DNA from: Siniperca chuatsi
Lineage: Eukaryota > Chordata > Actinopteri > Centrarchiformes > Sinipercidae
NCBI RefSeq assembly: GCF_020085105.1
Contig: NC_058048.1
Span: 5,638,862 to 5,702,861 of the forward strand
Direction: 5' to 3'
DNA: 64,000 bases
The notes under the pieces are model-generated. The model saw only the letters and a list, made by a program, of their open reading frames with translations. It made no database searches and was not told where the DNA came from. This document shows, piece after piece, positions 56,302 through 64,000 of the stretch; the first letter of the stretch is position 1; each line of letters begins with the position of its first letter. Both the position numbers and the translations under genes were made by a program.

Positions 56302-58946
56302 TTATTTCAAGAGAAGGTGAATTTGGCACTTCACCTAAAAACACAGAGGAGGGGGGGGGGGGGCTCTTACCATAGGAACTTTTCAACAATGTGTACACAA
56401 ATCTCGTGTGACGCAGGGATGTTACCTTATGCCGACGTAGTGTGACGAGGGGCAGGGCCAGATGACAGTGGGGGCAGATGCTGATCTGGTCTGGGTCACC
56501 TCCATCACCCCAGGGACCACTGCTGGGTCTGTCTGACAGGGCGGTTGCCTTATAGGCGCTGCTTAGCCAAGAAGTGGCCCCGTGCCTGGGGAAAGAGTCT
56601 GCCTCTGCCGCTTCATCTTCATCTTCCCACGTGGTTGTTGGAACACACTCCAGCTGGTATGGGGGATACAGACAAAAGGTATTACTGTAATGACGACTTG
56701 GTGCAAAATGCTGTACAGTGGATTTTGCCTTAAAACAAGAAGAAAGAACACATTCTTTCCCTTACAAATTAAAAGTTGAATTCCTAAGCAGTGAAACACA
56801 CCCTTGCTCAGTTCAATACACTATGATGCGACTAGTAGCTTACGGTGGCTAAAGTTAGCAAACTTTATGTAAATATTGCTGTATAACACAGTCTTGCTTT
56901 AAACCTGTAATAATTAGGTTTTTTGCCACGTGGGGGCTGTGGAATCAAATTGTGAACACTTTGAACATTGACATCACCTTTTAAATTGATATGGTGAACT
57001 TGTTAGCAAATAATTGCTTTTTTACACATCCAGCAGTCACGGAGCACCGTTAGTATTCATTTGGAGTGGTGTTTGTGTCCACCTGATGAATATAGGCCCA
57101 ATATTCACTCTCCCTTTCACTCTGTTCTTGGTCTCTACAGCTCCTGAGGGAAATATCTGGCTCTTTAGCTGCTGCATGCTCCACTGTGTTCACCAGCTAG
57201 TCTCTAACTGTGTCTGTCTGCTGTTCAGGTAGTGTACAGTGGGCGTTTAGAGCTTTTGCTGCTGTGGCCGTAAACAACGCTATGAGAGCGGTGAGAGTGA
57301 ACCAGAACAGTAAAGCTGGGGGCCGACAGCTAAGCAGTGAGCTGAAACTCACTGTAAAGCCAAAGGGGAGCTGCAGCTTCAGGTGATAATTCTCTGTAGG
57401 GTCATCACTGCGAGTTACATATTTTCACATTGTCAGTTGATCCATTATTATTATAAAAACATCAATTGTAGCTGATTGAAGTAAAGCAATAGCCATTTAA
57501 TTGGTCAGATGTTAACTTACAGTAGGACAACAGCCTGTCAGATAGCCTGAACAAGTAGAAACCTTTCACATTGTGGCGCTACACAAAATATAACACAATT
57601 TTAGAAAATTATCACAAATTAGGTTTACAAAAATGACTACTAGCATCTATGGTTGACACCACACATCATATGTATAGTCCAAACTATTTGCATGACATGT
57701 TACTCCCAGTCATTCTTATGTGAGATCATTATTTTCATGTTTTTTTCATGCTCCACATAACCTATGTTTAGCTTCAGGAATTGGTCCCATAATATATAAG
57801 AGAAATGCTTGCAAACAACATATACCTCATGTTTCTTTATATCCTCAGCTGGAAATGATGCCATACACCTGTCACAACTCACTGGGATTTTTGCTGTGAA
57901 AAGAAAACAGATGTGTTAATAGTTTAAGAGAATAGGCATGGTAATAGTTAAATTTAAAAAAAAAAAAGTATTCTGGGAAGTTAATTGGGGTTTGTGTCTC
58001 GAAGTCTACATCCCCTTACTCTTCTTTGGTGGTCGTTTGGTGGGAGTTTGAGGAGGACCTGAGCCATTGTGAGTGGCTGAGCAGGTCAAGTCATGCTCGG
58101 GCTGGTCCCTGAGGGTGACGTAGCGGCCGCAGTCCCCGCAGAGGTTGGTGCGACTCCCACAGGCCAGATGGTGTTTGTCCAGCTCCTTCCAAGGCAGCTC
58201 CAGCTCGCAGAACTGACAGCTCTGCAGACGCTCCACACACTCATCAGACTGGGAGACAGAGCAGAGTCAGACTGATAAATATGTGTCCCAGGGTACATAC
58301 TGTATTCCGCTTCAGGTGTCGCTCTTTTGGAGGCTTTTCCAACTTGACAAGAATAAAGTTATGGGGTAAAACTGAATATTTGTATAATCAAACTTTTAGT
58401 CCCTAGTGTGGCTTAACTGTTTTTCCCCATAATGCAACAAGATCTGTTTTTCATTACACCCTCTCTGCCCGGCAGACACCAACATCTTTCAAACTCCATG
58501 TCCCCTGTTTGTAACGCAGGCATTTCATAAAATAATTGTGCAAGCTGAGATAACCCTACTGACCTCACTGTGACATCATCAGGGTCTTTATATTCTCTCT
58601 CTCAGTAGTCGAATGTTTTTGCTTATATTACTGGTTAATGGTTTGTCCTTTTTGCCACTAGTGATGCTGAGGAGGGGGGCCGGAAGGTAATAAAGGGCGA
58701 AAGCAAAAAAAGCACTCAAATGACGAAGTAAAACAAACAATAAACAAATAATAATGTGTGTTACGTTAGAGATGTTTCCTATTCTGTACAATATTATACT
58801 AGATCTTATGTCCATGCAAACAGCACCAACAGTACCACTGGACATACCTCATGATCCATCAGGTAACAACGCTCCATCTTCTGGCTACACTTGGAGCATC
58901 TCACCTGCAGACAAACAGAGATGTAAACCTACAGATAATACACCAT

Positions 58947-59023
<77 letters not shown>

Positions 59024-59227
59024 CTGGGTATGCTGTTCCTCTCTGTGTTGGTTTAGCTGCTCTCTGGGAACTGCTTCATCACAGTCAGGACAGAGACATA
59101 AGAAGCGGCTGCAGTGCGTTTCGTGCAGAGCAAAGTTGGTCTCTGCAACCTCTCTGTGGCTAAAAGACAGAGGGCGAGGGTCAAGTTTATTAAAACTGTC
59201 CTGAAACAAGGTATAGAAAGCAACTGA

Positions 59228-59299
<72 letters not shown>

Positions 59300-60017
59300 T
59301 TATTATATTTTTGCTGAAGGGAGGATAGTCAGAGGGTGCTTTCAAATCTCAGATAAAACTAATGTATCAACAAGATGTGTCCCACTAGTAAGCCTTTCTC
59401 TTTCACCCTTTGGAAAAGTTTTCTTTTGTTTTGTTCCCATTGTCCATTGAACTATGGTCAAGTTATGTGCCCACTGTGTTAAATCTCCCTGCTTTTGAAT
59501 ACAGGCTGTCAGAGCTGTGTGAAAGTGAAAGGAGACTTAAGCCCTGTCCTAGTTAGTGAGCCCTAATATGTACTTCTGCAGTCATTTTATGAAAAGCTCC
59601 ATTACAACACCATCATTTCGTACCGCCTCGCCATATAATATTATAATTATTATATTCACTGGTACAATGATAGGATTTCCAATTTCTTACAAATACCGTC
59701 TTAAGTTACATACTGCACCAAGCGGTACTTTATCCTACTGCTGCGGCACTTTGTGGGGTGTTTGTTATTAAACATATCCAACTTATACTGACAAACATCA
59801 TATTCACTCACGGCTATGCCGAACTGTGACTCCAGCCGATGTGTAAAACGCCCATATTGGTTTACGTCCTACATGCAGTATATTACCTGCCAATGTCCAA
59901 AACAACTTTAAACTACCAAATTTTTGATGTAAATTTGGTGTGTTCTTCTCCAAAAACCTCACATAAAGTTAACTCTCACCATTTGCCGCAGGTGCGCGTT
60001 GCTTCCTTCTTATCCAT
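56302..60017 (-). CDS. xaf1: xaf1, XIAP-associated factor 1, 262 aa, seven zinc fingers
   Basis: Interferon-inducible pro-apoptotic protein that binds XIAP and relieves caspase inhibition. Minus-strand exons in order: 60017-59980, 59159-59024, 58904-58848, 58248-58020, 57893-57826, 56653-56426, 56334-56302 (TAA); 789 bp, all GT/AG. The start ATG encodes MDKKEATRTC; the first finger Cys codon is split across the first junction. Seven TRAF-type fingers are present: CGKC..HETHC, CPDC..HREEQH, CSKC..HESDEC, CQFC..HHLAC, CGDC..HDLTC, CDRC..HELEC, CPHC..HKVKC, the human XAF1 number. A basic linker (KRPPKK) and an acidic linker separate fingers 5-6 and 6-7. Human XAF1 is 301 aa; the linkers are shorter here. 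Reading through the fourth donor would end the protein at SKGM, an alternative short form. An ISRE-like site lies upstream. Confidence 0.9.
58949..59021. repeat. (TG)n microsatellite filling xaf1 intron 2
   Basis: About 36 TG units; on the xaf1 strand the CA tract begins three bases after the donor GT and occupies most of the 119-base intron. Confidence 0.95.
59231..59298. repeat. (TA)n microsatellite in xaf1 intron 1
   Basis: About 34 TA units. Confidence 0.95.
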
Positions 60018-60113
60018 CGACACAAATCCGTGAACTAAAGATAAAGTAAAGAGCCCCTGACAGATTATCCGGAAGTTCTGACTTCAGACTTTAAATTTCA
60101 ATTCACCAGAACA

Positions 60114-60123
60114 GAAAGCGAAA
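60114..60123. promoter_or_regulatory. xaf1: ISRE/IRF-type element upstream of xaf1
   Basis: GAAAGCGAAA fits the GAAANNGAAA core bound by IRF factors and ISGF3. It is 97 bases upstream of the xaf1 ATG. An ETS-type CCGGAAG lies at about 60069-60075. Mammalian XAF1 is a known interferon-stimulated gene. Confidence 0.65.
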
Positions 60124-60147
60124 TTATCTGTAGGCTACCACCGCATA

Positions 60148-60420
60148 ACGTCCTAACGTCATAACGTCTGCTTTATGTATCAAATTACGTATATTTACGT
60201 AAAAACGTAAGACGAGGGCTCCGTCGCTGCGACGTCACAAAACAACGTTGTGGCTACGTTACAACTACGTTCTAAAAACGTTACATTTGACGAGGTAATA
60301 GAATAACCTTACCCCAACGTTGTGATTACGTCAGCAGACAGTCATGCCACAACGAATCCGTCCGTCATAGCGTTATAGAGTTACGTTGCTGAGACGTCGT
60401 TTACACTTCCTTATTACGTT
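60148..60420. repeat. ACGT-dense block
   Basis: Sixteen ACGT tetramers in 273 bp, in contexts such as TTACGT, CAACGTTG and GACGTC; about one is expected by chance. No coding potential. Confidence 0.75.
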
Positions 60421-61289
60421 ATTTACCTTTCTACGACACTGCTGATCGGTCACTTCTTACTCAACCCTGGCCGCTTAGATTTTGTGTATTAAAAAAAGGC
60501 AAATCATGGTGTTGAATCTCTATATTACCCTCCCAATGAAATGCCATTGCTTCTGTAATTCATGACCTCAACACTTATTTTCAAAAGATACTCAGTGCAG
60601 CAGTAAAAAAAACCCAACTGCCAGTGAGATCAGGTGCAAGTTACATTTCTCGGCAGGCAACATGTGCTGCAGCAAGCACAATTATTGTACAGGAGATGAG
60701 ACATAAACATCCAAAACTAGATACAGAAACAACATAAAACGCGTCCGTAGCAGGTCCTCCAAAGCACAAGTGCTGGTATAATCCACAGAACCTGTCTTCA
60801 CCTCATGCTGACATGACTGCCTCCTCCCGAGCATATTTCTTTTAAAATGATGTCATCACCGTCACTGCAATTGCTTGATATGTCAACAGATTCGAGTGCA
60901 CAAGAACTAAATTAATACACCCGAATCTGCCCGTCAGTAAAATATGCATCGTCTTGCATTGTTGTAGTTCCAGGACAGAAACCACCACAGACCAGTGATT
61001 TCAACAATACCACTGTAGTTTTGTCTTTTTCAAGCGGCGAACTACATTTCAGTTCGCATATTAAAACAGGACACCTGCGGGCATTAGCAAGTTAAATTTA
61101 AGGCTGTTTAAACATTTTAAATGCTTCTTAGAATAACATTTAAGACAGTTTGCCACACAAGTAAGCACGTGCAAGTTGTCTAGTAGTCTTAGCTACTTGA
61201 CATTTTTACAACTATCTAAACGACAACACTGACATTTGTCCAAATGCTTATGGCAATTTAAAGGCTTGCAAACATTCTTTAAGCGTTAT

Positions 61290-61500
61290 GATTTGCAGAT
61301 TAGACCCAAACGCAGACGCAGATGAACTGAAAAGGGTATTTACTGTAAGGGAAGCGGCGACTGGAGGTGGGATGAGCAGGGCGGCAGCTGGCGGAGGCAT
61401 GGCTGGAGAGACGGGAGCAAGGTGGATGAGTGAGAGGGAACGCGGGGCTGGCTGGAGGCGACGGGTGGAGGACGGGTTAAGAGCAGGCAGGTGAGGGATG
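61290..61500. repeat. Purine- and CpG-rich block, possible repeat
   Basis: GGCGACTGGAGGTGGGATG, GGCATGGCTGGAGAGACGGG and similar G-rich runs. Gives a 91-codon minus-strand and a 68-codon plus-strand frame of low complexity, which I do not regard as genes. Confidence 0.3.
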
Positions 61501-62142
61501 ATCCTGGAGCAAAAGAGAGACACGATTAGGCAGGAAACAAATCACTAAGAACACTGGAATCATGAGGGAGGCCTGAAGCGTATAACTAGTGTGAGGAAGG
61601 CAGCTGTGCGTAATCAGCAGGAAGCCTCAGTGAGGAAACACTTTGGTTATTTTGCGACCATAGAGCAATGTCGACACAACGTCACCTGTTGCAATTTACC
61701 AAATTCTGACCAAAGTGCAACGTGTTTGTAGTTGTTGTTTTACCCAGCTGCCACAAGGTGGCGCAGAAGATCTCCTGATATGGTTTCTGTGGGCGTTTCA
61801 GGTTTTATCATCTTTAACCATTCCTAGCCTATGTCCTGTGAACAAATTCATAATGAATTAACTAATGGGCTAGATTTTCTGACGAAGAGGCGACCATACT
61901 CTGAAAAAAGTAAGTCATTAATTCTAAGCGGAGAAGAAAGGCCGTTTTCTCCGGAAAGTGCTATTTTACTTGAGTTAAGGATCTGAATAGCACTACTGCA
62001 GCCACTGTAGCATTTTAATTGCAGGCTACAGTAGGCTAACGTATTTACCTCCTTGTTGTGGTGCGCTATTTTGGGGATGTTTCCGATAGTTCTTGAATGC
62101 AGCATAAAAAAACAATTTGGAAGGAAGGAAGCACTACGACGC

Positions 62143-62156
62143 GTCGCTATGGAGAC
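62143..62156 (+). promoter_or_regulatory. ccdc150: X-box-like motif overlapping the ccdc150 start codon
   Basis: GTCGCTATGGAGAC differs by one base from the RFX-type GTTGCTATGGAGAC and includes the ATG itself. Confidence 0.4.
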
Positions 62157-63764
62157 AGATGCCGGAAGTAGCGACTGTAACGGTGAGAATGGTGATAACC
62201 AACAGCTGGGTCTTTATCCACTACTTTGTTTGACAGTAAAACACAATAAATTAGCATTTTCTGAGATTATTTTTCCAGAGTGACGCCGTACTGAAGTTTT
62301 GTTGTGCGTTTTGTGTTGTGTTGCTCTAGTCTCGTGCACGAGAGTTGAAACACACTGCTGCTGTGATTTGTTCGCGCGCCTTTCTTTTCATTCATAGTCA
62401 AATATGGCCCGAAAAGCGACTTGTCGGCTAAGGTTCATGTCTTACTTCAATTTGAAGACGTTTTCCCGGTAGACATTTGATAAACCGAACAGGAACGTTG
62501 GATAAAGTTAGTTACTTGCAGCCTTTGGAACTTGTTCAGAATTGTTTTTGTGAAGCGGCAGTGGAAGTAACAATTGCCAGTTCAACATTTTAGTGAAAGT
62601 TGTGTACAGCCTGTGTCGACTACAATATTTGAAACGTCTTAAATAAAATAAGTGGCGCATTTGCCATGAGTGAGGCCACAATAAAAAAGCATATGAATGG
62701 ATCTTGGCTTGATATTATCACTATATGCTGGGCTACAGTAGTGGGCTTTGCTGTAATTTGATTAGCTCAGCAGAAGCTATCTGTGCAATACATTACTGTG
62801 GAATGAGGTAACAGAATATTTAACAAACTATATATTTTCTCAATGAACAACTTTTTCATTTTCCAGGAAGTTTGGAAAGTAATCATGGATAGAACTTAAG
62901 AGTGAGTACAAGTGCACCTACAAGGGCTGTATGCCCTCACCCACCTCCAACCCAGCCCAGCCCGTACCCAGCCCCCCTTCTAGATATGTCCCGCTCAGCC
63001 ATCCCGTCCCTCAATGTTGGGGCCACAGCCCCAGAGGCTCTGTCCTTTCTGCACCAGCGCCTGTTGTTGGCCGAGGAGGAGTCTGAAGCGCTCATTCAAG
63101 ACGTGGGTGCACTGGGGGTTTCCAGGGACCAAGTCTTGGGATCTGTAGAGAAAACTGATGCCACTCAACGGCCTGTAAGTCCTCTGGAGAGGCGTCGGAT
63201 CCTGCTGTGTCAACAGTGTGACTCTCTGGCGAGCAGGGTGTGTCGCATGGAAAGTCTGCTACAGATCCTCAAACTCACCATCTTCCGCCTGGAGACTGAG
63301 AGAGAGCTGGATCCCTCTCACACAGGCAATGGCTGATATGTAATCCTATAAACTAACTGAGATAAGGGAATACAGTGTTAGTGTATTGGTATGTGGCAGC
63401 TACAATCAGGATACAGCTACGCAGTGGAATCAAAACAAGAGCTAGAACTAGAATTATGGATATTAAGTAGAAATACAACTACAAAAATGGTGTGGAAAAT
63501 GTTACAGAGTAGTGGGGCATAAAAAGCAGGCAGAACCGGAAGTTCTTGTTACGTTATTTTCTGTCTTCTATTTTTCCTGGTGCAGCTCATCTGAAGCAGC
63601 AGCTGGCTGCGCTGCAGCAGGAGAGTGAGGAGGAGCATCAGGCCTCCAGGAGGGAGGTGATGAAGCTCAGGGACCAACTTCAGCAGGCTTACCAGGAGAG
63701 AGACGAAGCTCACGCAGAGGCGCAGAGGCTGGGGGAGACAGTGGAGACAGCTGCTGCTGCCAAG
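62149..63764 (+). CDS. ccdc150: ccdc150, coiled-coil domain-containing protein 150, N-terminal three exons, 3' partial
   Basis: Long coiled-coil protein of unknown mechanism. Coding exons: 62149-62182, 62984-63325, 63586-63764; the gene runs off the right edge. Exon 1 (METDAGSSDCN plus one base) joins an excellent acceptor at 62983 to give METDAGSSDCNDMSRSAIPS; starting at the internal Met at 62986 is the alternative. Exon 2 encodes EALSFLHQRLLLAEEESEAL and SRVCRMESLLQILKLTIFRL, and exon 3 a heptad-rich HLKQQLAALQQESEEEHQAS; order and spacing follow human CCDC150 (cysteine/Arg-Met-Glu-Ser-Leu block, then TAFLK). The exon 2 donor appears to be GC (CACAG|GCAATG): it gives HTAHLKQQ, whereas no in-frame GT donor fits. 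About 185 codons of a protein of about 1,100 aa are present. Confidence 0.85.
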
Positions 63765-64000
63765 GTAATACTATAATTCAGTTATTTTATAGCTTGGGTC
63801 TTATTTTTGTACTTTTGTTCATCATTCTTATTGGTAATGGGGACATTTTACGTTTTACATTTTCATTGTAGAGATGAAGATATACATCAACACTGGATTG
63901 GATAATGTTTGTAATGTTCACCGTTGTTTTCACTTCACAAACAGATGAAAACATGATGAAAAGGCGAAAGTACAAAAATCCCTGTGAAATTCAGATTTTG

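Larger units (their letters stand above)
60018..62148. other. Divergent xaf1-ccdc150 intergenic region
   Basis: Begins with the xaf1 promoter, followed by an ACGT-dense block (60148-60420), about 800 bp of AT-rich sequence with no recognised feature, and a CpG- and purine-rich block at 61290-61500 that may be an unclassified repeat. No coding exon is seen. Confidence 0.55.

Noticed and set aside
58754-59204. Plus-strand frames with poly(Cys-Val) runs
   Set aside because: Translations of the TG microsatellite and the antisense of xaf1 exons.
61248-61523. 91-codon minus-strand Ala/Pro/Ser-rich frame
   Set aside because: Low-complexity translation of a purine-rich block, no splice or homology support.
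62902-62983. Upstream extension of the ccdc150 exon 2 frame (STSAPTRAVCPH...)
   Set aside because: There is no ATG in frame before a stop, and the proline-coding stretch is better read as the pyrimidine tract of the acceptor at 62983.

Overview
This window is vertebrate genomic DNA, almost certainly from a teleost fish. Coding exons are short, have consensus GT/AG ends and lie in long non-coding stretches full of microsatellites, MITE-like inverted-repeat elements, Tc1-like fragments and LINE tails. No prokaryotic operon, CRISPR array, tRNA or rRNA was seen. Most hits in a raw ORF search are intronic or antisense noise; the real genes were assembled exon by exon from splice sites, phase and protein family conservation.

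Layout. (1) 123-18951, plus strand: the C-terminal 431 codons of slc43a2 (LAT4 amino-acid transporter), entering from the left edge, with a probable long 3'UTR to about 22.77 kb. (2) 24081-36135, plus: complete pitpna (phosphatidylinositol transfer protein alpha), 11 exons, 270 aa, including an 8-bp microexon. (3) 38434-47300, plus: inpp5k (phosphoinositide 5-phosphatase with SKICH domain), with an in-frame 243-bp cassette exon near the N terminus. (4) 50854-55339, plus: tekt1 (tektin-1, ciliary doublet protein), with an RFX X-box about 1 kb upstream and a minisatellite built on its stop codon. (5) 56302-60017, minus: xaf1 (XIAP-associated factor 1), all seven zinc fingers, with an ISRE-like site about 100 bp upstream of the ATG. 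(6) 62149 to the right edge, plus: the first three coding exons of ccdc150.

Context. From my knowledge of the human map, SLC43A2-PITPNA-INPP5K are adjacent and co-oriented at 17p13.3, and TEKT1/XAF1 are convergent neighbours a few megabases away at 17p13. Here both blocks are fused in about 60 kb with the same relative orientations. pitpna and inpp5k act in the same phosphoinositide economy (transfer of PtdIns, 5-dephosphorylation of its products); slc43a2 is a transporter, tekt1 and probably ccdc150 are cilium/sperm-type genes, and xaf1 is an interferon-stimulated pro-apoptotic regulator. The co-location is ancestral synteny, not an operon.

I found no convincing new molecular system. The points most worth a second look are the stop-codon minisatellite in tekt1, the decayed tektin signature peptide, a Trp-to-Leu change in the membrane-insertion loop of the PITP, the two microexons, the inpp5k cassette exon, the xaf1 ISRE and the adjacent ACGT-dense block, and several hairpins and MITEs. 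Family names for repeats are from memory; no database search was possible.
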